Source: Burkholderiales bacterium (GTDB taxonomy: Bacteria > Pseudomonadota > Gammaproteobacteria > Burkholderiales > Casimicrobiaceae). Taken from it: a stretch of 64,000 bases of DNA. The position numbers and the translations under genes are program-made. Positions 1 through 7,124 of this stretch are shown here, one piece after another. The DNA lies in NCBI GenBank assembly GCA_905339295.1, contig CAJPFI010000018.1:1-64000 (forward strand), read 5' to 3'. Every line of letters begins with the position of its first letter. Positions within the stretch are counted from its first letter, which is position 1. Below the pieces are notes generated by a model. That model ran no database searches and was not told the DNA's origin. It saw only the letters and a list, made by a program, of their open reading frames with translations.

Positions 1-489
1 GATCAAGGTGAACGGCGGCAGGTCGAGCTTGATCGAACGCGCGGCCGGGCCTTCGCCGATCATGATGTCGATCTGGAAATCCTCGAGCGCCGGATACAGC
101 ACTTCCTCGACCACCGGCGACAGTCGATGGATCTCGTCCACGAACAGCACATCGCGCGGCTGCAGGTTGGTGAGCAGCGCCGCAAGGTCGCCGGGCCGTT
201 CCAGCACCGGCCCCGAAGTGGCGCGCAGGTTGACGCCGAGCTCGTTGGCGATCACGTGCGAGAGCGTCGTCTTGCCGAGGCCCGGCGGGCCGAACAGCAG
301 CACGTGGTCGAGCGACTCGTTGCGCTTGCGCGCGGCCTCGATGAAGATCGAGAGCTGCCCGCGGATCTTCTCCTGCCCGACGTATTCGTCGAGCATGCGG
401 GGCCGCAACGCGCGCTCGAGCGCCTCTTCGCGCGGGTCGGCGGGCGCGGGGGTCACCACGCGGCTGAAGGCGTCGCTCTCGATGGCCAT
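1..489 (-). CDS. ruvB: Holliday junction branch migration ATPase RuvB (N-terminal part, runs off window)
   Basis: RuvB is the hexameric AAA+ motor that drives branch migration of Holliday junctions with RuvA and hands them to RuvC. The 163 residues present hold the N-terminal helical segment, Walker A (GPPGLGKTT, about residues 68-76) and Walker B (LFVDEIH, about 115-121), all as in the family. The usual length is about 340-350 residues, so roughly half lies beyond base 1. The ATG at 487-489 gives the normal MAIESDAF-like start. The gene lies 9 bp after the DUF4442 gene on the same strand, which separates it from ruvA. Identification is secure. Confidence 0.97.
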   Translation of the reverse strand, partial: MAIESDAFSRVVTPAPADPREEALERALRPRMLDEYVGQEKIRGQLSIFIEAARKRNESLDHVLLFGPPGLGKTTLSHVIANELGVNLRATSGPVLERPGDLAALLTNLQPRDVLFVDEIHRLSPVVEEVLYPALEDFQIDIMIGEGPAARSIKLDLPPFTLI

Positions 490-498
490 CGCGCGATT

Positions 499-1029
499 CT
501 AAGCTGCCGCGTGCCGCGGCGCCGGGTCGCGGTCGCCGGCCGCGCGCGCGGAGACCCGCCGGATGTGCAGCGTCTTGGCGACCACCGCGACGGTCTCTCC
601 GTGCGCGTCGACGATGTCGGCGCTGAACGTCGGCTCGTGCCTGTCGCCGTTCGCCGTGGCCGCGCGGGCGTGCTCGATCGCCTCGGCGTCGAGCCGCAGG
701 TGCGCGTAGACGGGGCCGCGGCCCGGCTTCACGTAGCGGATCGCGCCGGCCTTGTCCCAGACGACGTAGTCGCGGCCGAGGTTGTGGAACATCATCAGCG
801 CGTGGAACGGGTCGGTCATCGCGTAGAGCGAGCCGCCGAACTGCGTGCCGAAGTAATTGCGGTTGAGGAGGCCGAGCTTCAGCATGACGTCGACTTCCCG
901 GTAGTCGTCCGACACGCGCGTGACCTTGATGCCCGCGCCGCGGAACGGCGGCCACATGCACATGCCGCGCCGGAGCAATCCCGGCGACACCTTCACGCCG
1001 CGAAGCCAGCCCTGCCTCGCGGACGACAT
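499..1029 (-). CDS. DUF4442 hotdog-fold protein (thioesterase-like)
   Basis: This 176-residue protein looks like the DUF4442 / PaaI-like hotdog family, which resembles acyl-CoA thioesterases. Support comes from the central stretch NRNYFGTQFGGSLYAMTDPFHALM, here spanning about residues 57-80, where the hotdog helix sits, followed by beta strands with DYVVWDKAGAIRYVKPG. There is no signal peptide or membrane segment. The ATG at 1027-1029 is the first in frame. The last 20 residues are Arg/Ala-rich and probably disordered. It sits between ruvA and ruvB, but nothing in the sequence ties it to recombination. Its substrate is unknown; it may have lost catalytic activity. Confidence 0.8.
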   Translation of the reverse strand: MSSARQGWLRGVKVSPGLLRRGMCMWPPFRGAGIKVTRVSDDYREVDVMLKLGLLNRNYFGTQFGGSLYAMTDPFHALMMFHNLGRDYVVWDKAGAIRYVKPGRGPVYAHLRLDAEAIEHARAATANGDRHEPTFSADIVDAHGETVAVVAKTLHIRRVSARAAGDRDPAPRHAAA

Positions 1030-1114
1030 CAGCTGACCGCTCCCGTGCGCGCGTCGTTCGCCGCGGCGCTGCGCCCCGTGGGGGCCCGTCGAGCGGCGCG
1101 GGGCGCGCCCAACG

Positions 1115-1696
1115 CTACGCCTTCGCGAGGCGCTTGAGCGCCTGGCGGATGCCGTCGGCCACCGCGACGCCGGCGGGCAACTCCTTCACCGCCGCGACGG
1201 CTTCCTTGTCGCTGTACCCCAGCGCGACGAGCGCGTTCAGGATGTCGGACGACGCGGGCGCCGGGCGCTGGACCCCGACGGCGGACGCGAGGTCGGCACC
1301 GAGCTTGTCCTTCAGCTCGAGCAGGATGCGCTCGGCGGTCTTCTTGCCGATGCCCGGGATCCTGGTGAGCCGGCCGGATTCCTGCATCGTGACCGCCTGC
1401 GCGAGTTCGGCCACCGACTGGCCGGAGAGCACGGCGAGCGCGATCTTGGCGCCGATCCCCGAGATCCGCGTGAGGAGGCGGAACGCGCGGCGCTCGCTCT
1501 CGGTGGCGAATCCGTAGAGCAGGTGCGCGTCCTCGCGCACGACTAGGTGCGTGTGCAGCGTGACTTTCGCGCCGGCGTCAGGGAGGTTGTAGAACGTGCT
1601 CATCGGCACGTCGACCTCGTAGGCGACGCCCTGCACGTCGATGAGGATCTGCGGCGGGTTCTTCTCGAGCAGGATCCCGGTGAGTCGGCCGATCAT
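1115..1696 (-). CDS. ruvA: Holliday junction DNA-binding protein RuvA
   Basis: RuvA tetramers bind the four-way junction and load RuvB. The 193-residue protein has the N-terminal OB-fold ([12 protein letters not shown]..., residues 1 to about 64). Two helix-hairpin-helix motifs follow, [13 protein letters not shown] near residue 75 and [13 protein letters not shown] near residue 110. The mobile C-terminal domain that contacts RuvB begins at about residue 146 ([16 protein letters not shown]). Length is typical. A -10-like GATAAT lies 33 bp upstream, so ruvA, the DUF4442 gene and ruvB may form one transcript. ruvC is separated from ruvA by a HAD phosphatase gene. Confidence 0.97.
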   Translation of the reverse strand: MIGRLTGILLEKNPPQILIDVQGVAYEVDVPMSTFYNLPDAGAKVTLHTHLVVREDAHLLYGFATESERRAFRLLTRISGIGAKIALAVLSGQSVAELAQAVTMQESGRLTRIPGIGKKTAERILLELKDKLGADLASAVGVQRPAPASSDILNALVALGYSDKEAVAAVKELPAGVAVADGIRQALKRLAKA

Positions 1697-1728
1697 CGTC
1701 GCGGCGTCGCCATCCGTGGGGGTGGGCG

Positions 1729-1734
1729 ATTATC
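1729..1734 (-). promoter_or_regulatory. -10-like element upstream of ruvA
   Basis: Read on the minus strand this is GATAAT, five of six matches to TATAAT, 33 bp before the ruvA start codon. It overlaps the end of the upstream HAD gene. I see no good -35 hexamer, so this is a weak prediction. Confidence 0.35.
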
Positions 1735-2458
1735 GCACGATCGTTCGACGCGCAGTCTCGCGTCCCGGCGTCCCGGTGGCGGGGTGCGGCAGGGCGGCGA
1801 GGCACGCGAGCGCATGGTGAAGCGTGTCGACCACGAGCAGATTCGCCGCGACGATGTCGGGCGAGGGCGGCAGGAGGTCCGGGATCATGATCGGCACCAT
1901 CCCGGCGGCGAGCGCGCCGCGCACGCCGGCGTCGGAGTCCTCGAGCACGATGCACGAGGTCGGGTCGACGCCGAGGCGCGCCGCGGCCTCGAGGAAGATG
2001 TCGGGCGCGGGCTTGCCGCGTCCGACCTCGTCACCGCCGACGAGCGCGTGCAGGCGCGACGCGAGCGCGGCGCGCTGCAGCTTGGCGTACGCGCGCTCGC
2101 GCCGCGTCGAGGTCGCGACCGCGCGGGCGATGCCCTCCGCGTCCAGCCACGCGAACAGCTCCACGACGCCGGGCTTGAGCTCGAGGCCCTCGCGCTCGAC
2201 GATCGCGTCGTAGGCCGCGTGCCATCGCGACATCAGCGCGTCGGTCGGGTAGCGCCCGCCGTGCCGCTCGACGATCAGCGCGCGGCAGTCGGCGAAGCTG
2301 CGGCCGATCAGTCGACCCGGCAGCCCCGGGTCGAACGCAACGCCAAGCGCGGCGGCCGCGTCGCCCCATGCGCGCGCGGCGAGCGGCTCGGTGTCGAGCA
2401 GGGTGCCGTCCATGTCGAGGATGATCGCGGCGGGCCGGCGCGACGGGCGCGGCGACAT
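1730..2458 (-). CDS. HAD-superfamily phosphatase (beta-phosphoglucomutase-like subfamily)
   Basis: This 242-residue HAD hydrolase probably removes phosphate from a small sugar phosphate or similar metabolite. Motif I is DMDGTLLDTEP at about residues 15-25, with the nucleophile and acid/base aspartates. Motif II is the Thr/Ser in VATSTRRERA, motif III the Lys in VGRGKPAPDIF, and motif IV VLEDSDAGVRGALAAG. The helical cap between motifs I and II is the type seen in phosphoglucomutase-like members. I chose the ATG at 2456-2458 because the much longer open frame upstream reads through the end of ruvC with unconvincing composition. It lies between ruvC and ruvA on the same strand. The substrate cannot be told. 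Confidence 0.85.
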   Translation of the reverse strand: MSPRPSRRPAAIILDMDGTLLDTEPLAARAWGDAAAALGVAFDPGLPGRLIGRSFADCRALIVERHGGRYPTDALMSRWHAAYDAIVEREGLELKPGVVELFAWLDAEGIARAVATSTRRERAYAKLQRAALASRLHALVGGDEVGRGKPAPDIFLEAAARLGVDPTSCIVLEDSDAGVRGALAAGMVPIMIPDLLPPSPDIVAANLLVVDTLHHALACLAALPHPATGTPGRETARRTIVR

Positions 2459-2460
2459 CT

Positions 2461-2490
2461 CCCCGAAGCTCGCGTCGCGAGCTTCCCCGC
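2461..2490. repeat. Palindromic repeat related to the ruvC-leader repeats
   Basis: CCCCGAAG is followed by inverted arms GAAGCTCGCG (2465-2474) and CGCGAGCTTC (2476-2485), then CCCCG. The frame CCCCGAAG...CTTCCCC is shared with the two longer palindromes at 3155 and 3231, so it is probably a shorter member of the same family. It sits immediately 5' of the HAD start codon. Confidence 0.6.
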
Positions 2491-2610
2491 GAGGACGCAA
2501 TGCACCGCCGGGGCGCACGGTGTGTTCCTCCGGATGCTCGCCGCGCGAGCCTTCCTCCGAAGGGGCCGGGCGACCTCGGGGCGGCCCGCCGGTCGCCGAT
2601 CGGCGCGGCT

Positions 2611-3306
2611 TCATCGCGCGCGGATGCGCATCATGCGACCGCCGCGAACGCGCGGCGTGCCGCGCGAAAGCGCTCCGACGCCGGTCGTCGAATGTGCGTG
2701 GCACACCGCGGCAGCGAGCGCGTCGGCCGCGTCGGGCGACGGCAGCCCGGGCAGGCCGAGGAGCCGGCTCACCATCGCCTGCACCTGCGACTTCGCGGCG
2801 CGCCCGCCGCCGACGACCGCCTGCTTGATCTGTCCCGCCGTGTATTCGTGGACCGGCAGGCCCGCGAGCACGGCCGCCGCGATCGCGGCGCCGCGCGCCT
2901 GCCCGAGCGCGAGCGTCGACGTCGGGTTGACGTTGACGAACACCTGCTCGACGACGACCTCGCACGGCGAGTACTCGGCGATCACGTGTGCGAGATCGCG
3001 CACGATGACGCCCAGCCGCAGCGGCATGTCGCCGGTGCCGGTGCGCACGACGCCGCTCGCGACGTAGGCGAGCCGGTTTCCGGAAGCGTCGACGAGGCCG
3101 AAACCGGTCACGCGCAGCCCCGGGTCGATGCCGAGGATGCGGCGCGGGTGTGATCCCCCCGAAGCGACCCTTCGGTCGCTTCCCCCCGGGGGGTGCGCGC
3201 CCTTGGGGCGGCCCGGCGGGCGCGCTGACCCCCCCGAAGCGACCCTGCGGTCGCTTCCCCCCGGGGGGTGCGCGCTCCTGGGGTTGAACGGCGGGCGCGC
3301 TGTCAT
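2611..3306 (-). CDS. ruvC: Holliday junction resolvase RuvC with a repeat-encoded N-terminal extension
   Basis: RuvC is the dimeric endonuclease that resolves Holliday junctions. The conserved core starts near residue 57 ([10 protein letters not shown]). It has the expected acidic residues: D61, E120 in VVVEQVF, and D192/D195 in [11 protein letters not shown], plus the [10 protein letters not shown] segment. From residue 57 the length is about 175, typical for RuvC. The 50-odd residues before it are unusual, because two copies of a 25-residue unit are encoded by the repeat at 3155-3303. No ATG, GTG or TTG occurs in frame between the ATG at 3304-3306 and the core, so I use that ATG. It lies 17 bp after the YbjQ stop and lacks a clear ribosome binding site. 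Confidence 0.93.
   Translation of the reverse strand: MTARPPFNPRSAHPPGGSDRRVASGGSARPPGRPKGAHPPGGSDRRVASGGSHPRRILGIDPGLRVTGFGLVDASGNRLAYVASGVVRTGTGDMPLRLGVIVRDLAHVIAEYSPCEVVVEQVFVNVNPTSTLALGQARGAAIAAAVLAGLPVHEYTAGQIKQAVVGGGRAAKSQVQAMVSRLLGLPGLPSPDAADALAAAVCHAHSTTGVGALSRGTPRVRGGRMMRIRAR
3155..3303. repeat. Two direct copies of a 75-bp palindrome-bearing repeat
   Basis: Two units start at about 3155 and 3230, exactly 75 bp apart. Each holds CCCCCCGAAGCGACC, a short loop, then GGTCGCTTCCCCCC and GGGGGGTGCGCGC, so each can fold into a strong hairpin. Both end in a GGCGGGCGCGCTG segment. Because 75 is a multiple of three, both copies read through in frame in the 5' part of ruvC on the minus strand. 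A shorter relative lies at 2461-2490. Palindromes like these are dispersed, REP-like elements in many betaproteobacterial genomes, but I cannot confirm the family. Confidence 0.88.
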
Positions 3307-3323
3307 TGCCGCGCCGCGAAGCG

Positions 3324-3656
3324 CTATTCGACGACGACCGCGGTGCCGCTCGCGGTCACCATCAGCATCGAGGCGCCCGACCCCAGCGTCTCGTAGTCGA
3401 GGTCGATCCCGACCACCGCGTTTGCGCCGAGCCTGGCGGCGGCGGCGGCCATTTCGTCGAGTGCGATGCGGCGCGCGTCGCCCAGCACGTTCTCGTACGC
3501 GCCCGCGCGCCCGCCGACGATGTCGCGCACGGCGGCGAACATGTCGCGGAAGATGTTGGCACCGACGATCGCCTCGCCGTGGACGACGCCGAGGTAGCGC
3601 GCGATGCGCCTGCCCTCGAACGCCGGCGTGGTCGTGAGCTCGACGCGGGCGCTCAC
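3324..3656 (-). CDS. YbjQ/UPF0145 family protein
   Basis: This 110-residue protein matches the YbjQ (DUF74, UPF0145) family, a small oligomeric fold of unknown function sometimes called a heavy-metal-binding-like domain. The diagnostic parts are [24 protein letters not shown] spread over residues 15-38, a helical middle ([29 protein letters not shown]) and the C-terminal strand [13 protein letters not shown]. Length is normal. Its ATG overlaps the yebC stop (3653-3656), so translation is probably coupled to yebC, and it is followed by ruvC 17 bp downstream. No biochemical role can be given. Confidence 0.88.
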   Translation of the reverse strand: MSARVELTTTPAFEGRRIARYLGVVHGEAIVGANIFRDMFAAVRDIVGGRAGAYENVLGDARRIALDEMAAAAARLGANAVVGIDLDYETLGSGASMLMVTASGTAVVVE

Positions 3657-4384
3657 GCCTCCTCCTCGAGCACGGCGGACGTGTAGACCTCCTGCACGTC
3701 GTCGAGCGACTCGAGCGCATCGACGAGCTTGCGCATGCGCTCGGCGTCCTCACCCGTCATCTCGACTTCGTTCAGCGGCTTCATCACGACTTCGGCGACC
3801 TCGGGCTTCAATCCCGCCTTCGCGAGCGCGTCCTTTACCGCGATGAAGTCGTACGGCCCGGTGACGACCTCGATGCTGCCGTCGTCGTTGGTGACGACGT
3901 CCTCGGCGCCCGCGTCGATCGCGGCCTCGATCACCTTGTCCTCGCCGGTGCCCGGCGCGAACACGATCTGGCCGCAATGCTTGAACAGGAACGCGACCGA
4001 CCCGTCGGTGCCGAGGTTGCCGCCGTGCTTCGAGAACGCGTGCCGCACGTCGCCGGCCGTCCGCGCGCGGTTGTCGGTCATGCAGTCGACGATGACCGCC
4101 GCGCCGTTGATGCCGTAGCCTTCGTAACGGATTTCCTCGTACGCCACGCCGTCGAGCTGTCCTGCACCGCGCTTGATCGCGTTGTCGATCGTGTCTTTCG
4201 GCATGTTCTGGTCACGCGCCTTGTCGATCGCGAGGCGCAGCCGCGGGTTCGACGACGCATCGGGTCCGCCGAGCCGGGAGGCGACGGTGATTTCCTTGAT
4301 CAGGCGCGTGAAGATCTTGCCGCGCTTGGCGTCGGCGTGCGCCTTCTTGTGCTTGATGTTCGCCCACTTGCTGTGGCCGGCCAT
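3653..4384 (-). CDS. yebC: YebC/PmpR family protein
   Basis: This is a 243-residue member of the YebC family (TACO1/PmpR), cytosolic proteins reported as transcription regulators or as helpers of ribosomes at proline-rich stretches. The start [18 protein letters not shown] is the family signature, followed by [11 protein letters not shown], the RYEGYG segment and the long central [16 protein letters not shown] block. Length is the usual 240-250. yebC commonly lies just before ruvC-ruvA-ruvB, as it does here apart from the inserted YbjQ and HAD genes. Identification is certain; the molecular role is less settled. Confidence 0.96.
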   Translation of the reverse strand: MAGHSKWANIKHKKAHADAKRGKIFTRLIKEITVASRLGGPDASSNPRLRLAIDKARDQNMPKDTIDNAIKRGAGQLDGVAYEEIRYEGYGINGAAVIVDCMTDNRARTAGDVRHAFSKHGGNLGTDGSVAFLFKHCGQIVFAPGTGEDKVIEAAIDAGAEDVVTNDDGSIEVVTGPYDFIAVKDALAKAGLKPEVAEVVMKPLNEVEMTGEDAERMRKLVDALESLDDVQEVYTSAVLEEEA

Positions 4385-4547
4385 GGTTCGCGTGCCCGGA
4401 TCGGAGAGCCGGAATTATACGCGACCGTTCGCGCGCGCCCGGCGCAGCGGGACCGATGCGGCGGCGTCGCCCGGAACACGCGCCGCGGGGCTCGCACCCG
4501 GGCCGCGCGCTTCGCCGCGGAGGCGCCGGACGCGCGACGACGCGCCG

Positions 4548-5177
4548 CTAGAGCAGCCCCTGTTGCGCGAGGAATCGCGCGAGCAGCTGCAGGCGCACGC
4601 CCGCGTCGTTGATCTCGAGCATTCCCTGCTTGATCGACAGCGGCAGCGGCAGCAGCTCGGCGAGGCGGTAGCCGACCCAGCTCGCGTCGCCGTAGTCGTG
4701 CGCGGCGGGGAAGTTCTGCGGACCCACGCGCGCGGCGATTAGCTCGAGCAGGCGCGCGAGCGGCTGCGCGTCGTCGGGCAGCGGCACGCGCGGCTCGGTC
4801 GGGATGTCGACGACGTCGCCGACGACGAGCCTGTCGGGCTGCACGCGGTGGCCACGGACCTGGAAGCGCGTGAGACCCTCGGTCGCGACGTGCAGGATGC
4901 CGAGTTCCGGCATGTCCCAGCCGGTGATCGTCGCGAGCGTGCCGAAACTCGCGAACGACGGCGTGCCGCCCCGCGTCGCCACCTCGTCGCCCGAGGTGAT
5001 CATCACGACGCCGAACGGGCGGCCTTCCCTCATGCACGCCCTGGTCATGTCCATGTAGCGCTGCTCGAACACCTTGAGCGGCAGCAGCCCGCCGGGGAAC
5101 AGGACCGTGCGCAGCGGGAACAGCGGTATCGTCGCGACCGACGGCCCGCGCCCCGGCGAGAAGAGTCCACCCAGCAT
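4548..5177 (-). CDS. LON substrate-binding (N-terminal) domain protein
   Basis: The 209-residue protein contains only the LON N-terminal (LAN) domain, without the AAA+ or protease parts of Lon. The signature is IPLFPLRTVLFPGGLLPLKVFE at about residues 17-38, then RYMDMTRACM and the FGVVMITSG strand. The second half is helical (LARLLELIAARVG, LLARFLAQQGLL). The ATG at 5175-5177 overlaps the UbiX stop codon in a TGATG arrangement, which decides the start and suggests translational coupling. Stand-alone LON-domain proteins are widespread in Proteobacteria, but their partner or substrate is generally unknown. Confidence 0.88.
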   Translation of the reverse strand: MLGGLFSPGRGPSVATIPLFPLRTVLFPGGLLPLKVFEQRYMDMTRACMREGRPFGVVMITSGDEVATRGGTPSFASFGTLATITGWDMPELGILHVATEGLTRFQVRGHRVQPDRLVVGDVVDIPTEPRVPLPDDAQPLARLLELIAARVGPQNFPAAHDYGDASWVGYRLAELLPLPLSIKQGMLEINDAGVRLQLLARFLAQQGLL

Positions 5178-5815
5178 CAGGCCCCGTCCGCGTGCGGCGG
5201 CGCGCGCCGCTCCCCCCAGCGCGGTCCCAGCGTGTGTGCGACGCCGAGGTGGTCCATCACGCGCGCGACGACGAAGTCGACGACGTCGTCGAGGCGTCGG
5301 GGACGGCCGTAGAATCCCGGCGCCGGCGGCAGGATCGTCGCGCCCGCGCGCGCGAGCGTCAGCATGTTCTCGAGGTGGATCGCGGAGAGCGGCGTCTCGC
5401 GCGGCACCAGCACGAGCGGCCTGCGTTCCTTGAGCGCGACATCGGCGGCGCGCTCGATCAGGTTGTCGGCGAGCCCGTGGGCGATCGCGCCCAGCGTGCC
5501 CATCGTGCACGGGCACACCGCCATCGCGTCGGCGGGCGCGGATCCCGAGGCGATCGGCGCCATCCAGTCGTCGCGCCCGTACACGGAAAGCTGCCCCGGC
5601 CTCGCGCCATAGCGACCGGCGAACCAGCGCGCGGCCTCGCGCGGCTGCGTCGGGAAGGCGAGGCCGCATTCCTGCTTCGCGACGATCTGGGCGGCGGGCG
5701 AGTACACGAGTCCGACCGTCGCGCCGGCGGCGAGCAGGCACTCGAGCAGCCGCAGCCCGTAGGGCATGCCGGACGCGCCGGTGAAGGCGAGCGTGATCGT
5801 GCGTGCGGTGGCCAT
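5177..5815 (-). CDS. ubiX: Flavin prenyltransferase UbiX
   Basis: UbiX adds a dimethylallyl group to FMN to make prenyl-FMN, the cofactor of the UbiD decarboxylase in ubiquinone synthesis. The 212-residue protein shows the FMN-binding GASG motif (LAFTGASGMPYGLRLLE, about residues 8-24), the Ser-Gly-Ser type loop MAPIASGSAPADAM, CPCTMGTLGAIAHGLADNLI, the RPLVLVPRETPLS block and the ILPPAPGFYGRP region near the C-terminus. The ATG at 5813-5815 is preferred over one 18 bp upstream because the family begins just before the first beta strand. ubiD is not in the window. The gene overlaps the LON-domain gene by one base. Confidence 0.95.
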   Translation of the reverse strand: MATARTITLAFTGASGMPYGLRLLECLLAAGATVGLVYSPAAQIVAKQECGLAFPTQPREAARWFAGRYGARPGQLSVYGRDDWMAPIASGSAPADAMAVCPCTMGTLGAIAHGLADNLIERAADVALKERRPLVLVPRETPLSAIHLENMLTLARAGATILPPAPGFYGRPRRLDDVVDFVVARVMDHLGVAHTLGPRWGERRAPPHADGA

Positions 5816-5871
5816 CGAACGATGGTAGCCCAAAGCCGGGAAGCGCGACGTCGGCGCCGACGCGCGGCGCC

Positions 5872-6015
5872 GGCCCCTCGCCGCGCACGCGCTCCGGTGC
5901 CTTCCTTGCGTTGCCAGCGCGACGCGCAGCGTTGCGCGTTGGCCACTCGCGGCAATCTCATTCGTGCGCTCGATCCCCGCCGGCTTCGCCGTCGGGGCCC
6001 CTCGCCGCGCACGCG
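5872..6015. repeat. 20-bp direct repeat pair in the rapZ-ubiX gap
   Basis: The 20-mer GGCCCCTCGCCGCGCACGCG occurs at 5872-5891 and again at 5996-6015, 124 bp apart, inside the noncoding gap between rapZ and ubiX. The sequence between the copies shows no coding signal. Copy number elsewhere is unknown. Confidence 0.7.
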
Positions 6016-6021
6016 ACCCCG

Positions 6022-6861
6022 CTACGCCAGTTCGCGGTGGCGGCGCAGCACCTGGTAGCGCGGCGCGAACGCGCGAGCGAGGCGCTCCGCCAGGTAGACC
6101 GACCGATGGCGTCCGCCCGTGCAGCCGATCGCGACCGTCAGGTAGTTGCGGTTGTCGCGCGCGTAGTCGGGCAGCCAGCTCGCGACGAAGTGGTAGATGT
6201 CGCCGTACATGCGCTCGACCTCCGGCAGCGACTCGAGGAACGTGACGACCTCGGCGTCCTTGCCGGTCTGCGGCGCGAGCGCCGGCTCGTAGTGCGGATT
6301 CGGGAGGCAGCGCACGTCGAACACGAGGTCCGCGTCGAGCGGAATGCCGTGCTTGAAGCCGAACGACTCGAACAGCAGCGTGAGCTTCGACGGGTCGACG
6401 CTGACGAAGTCCTTCACCCAGTTGCGCAGCGCCGCCGCCGGCAGGTCGCTCGTGTCGAACACGGTGCCCAGCAGGCGCGCGTCGGCGAGCTGGCGGCGCT
6501 CGTGCTCGATCGCCTCGACCAGCGTGCGCTCGTCGCTCGAGTGCGGATGGCGCCGCCGCGTCTCGGAGAACCGCTTGACCAGCGTCTCGACCTTCGCGTC
6601 GAGAAACACGAATCGGACGCTCCAGCCGCGCGCCTTGAGCGCGTCGATCGTCGCGCCCAGCCCCGGGAGCCCCGGCCCGCCCTTCACGTCGAGCGCGATC
6701 GCGACGCGCGACGATCCGGCGGTCTCCGCGATGTGGTCGGCGGCCGGGACGACCAGCGCGGCCGGCAGGTTGCCGACCACGTCGTAGCCGGCGTCCTCGA
6801 GCGCGGCGAGGGCCACGCTCTTGCCGGAGCCCGACATGCCGCCGATGAGGACCAGGTCCAT
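6022..6861 (-). CDS. rapZ: RNase adapter protein RapZ
   Basis: RapZ is a nucleotide-binding protein. In E. coli it senses glucosamine-6-phosphate and presents the sRNA GlmZ to RNase E. The 279-residue sequence has the N-terminal Walker A GGMSGSGKS (residues 8-16), then the C-terminal RNA-binding half with GIPLDADLVFDVRCLPNPHY spread across about residues 173-192 and IGCTGGRHRSVYLAERLA near residue 250. Length is typical. It follows hprK on the same strand, the usual betaproteobacterial arrangement for PTS-Ntr components. Whether GlmY/GlmZ-type sRNAs exist here cannot be seen; in some species RapZ acts in cell-envelope signalling instead. Confidence 0.95.
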   Translation of the reverse strand: MDLVLIGGMSGSGKSVALAALEDAGYDVVGNLPAALVVPAADHIAETAGSSRVAIALDVKGGPGLPGLGATIDALKARGWSVRFVFLDAKVETLVKRFSETRRRHPHSSDERTLVEAIEHERRQLADARLLGTVFDTSDLPAAALRNWVKDFVSVDPSKLTLLFESFGFKHGIPLDADLVFDVRCLPNPHYEPALAPQTGKDAEVVTFLESLPEVERMYGDIYHFVASWLPDYARDNRNYLTVAIGCTGGRHRSVYLAERLARAFAPRYQVLRRHRELA

Positions 6862-7124
6862 GGGTCGGGATCAGGCGTCAGGGGTCAGGAGCCGGTCGTC
6901 CGTGGCGTCGGCGTGATTCGGCCGTTCGCGGCGCGCGACCGCACGCGCGGATGCGTCGGAGCGGCTCGGGGACGGCACGCTCTGCCATCGTACCTCGCGC
7001 GCCTGCCGAAGGGGCCCGGTCCCGGATTCCGCTTCCCTCCCCATGCCACCGACGGCGATCCGCGCGTTCGACCGTGCGCCGGACTGCCCGAAGTCTCGCC
7101 GGGGCCACCGTCGACTGCCGACCG
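6862..7124. other. hprK-rapZ intergenic region with degenerate C-rich repeats before rapZ
   Basis: Read on the minus strand, this 263-bp gap opens with G-rich repeats (GGGAGTCGGCTGACGG, GTCGGCAGTCGACGG). It closes directly before the rapZ ATG with CTCCTGACCCCTGACGCC and TGATCCCGACCC. The same style of ending precedes hisH, hisF and sspB. I see no terminator with a T-run and no coding potential. It may be a relative of the dispersed intergenic elements described at 28737, 30376 and 39569, but it lacks their GC-hairpin core. Confidence 0.5.

Noticed and set aside
1730-2965. 411-residue version of the HAD protein
   Set aside because: The upstream 169 codons run antisense-like through ruvC and the palindrome region with Arg-rich, unconserved sequence; the HAD motif I starts soon after the ATG at 2458.
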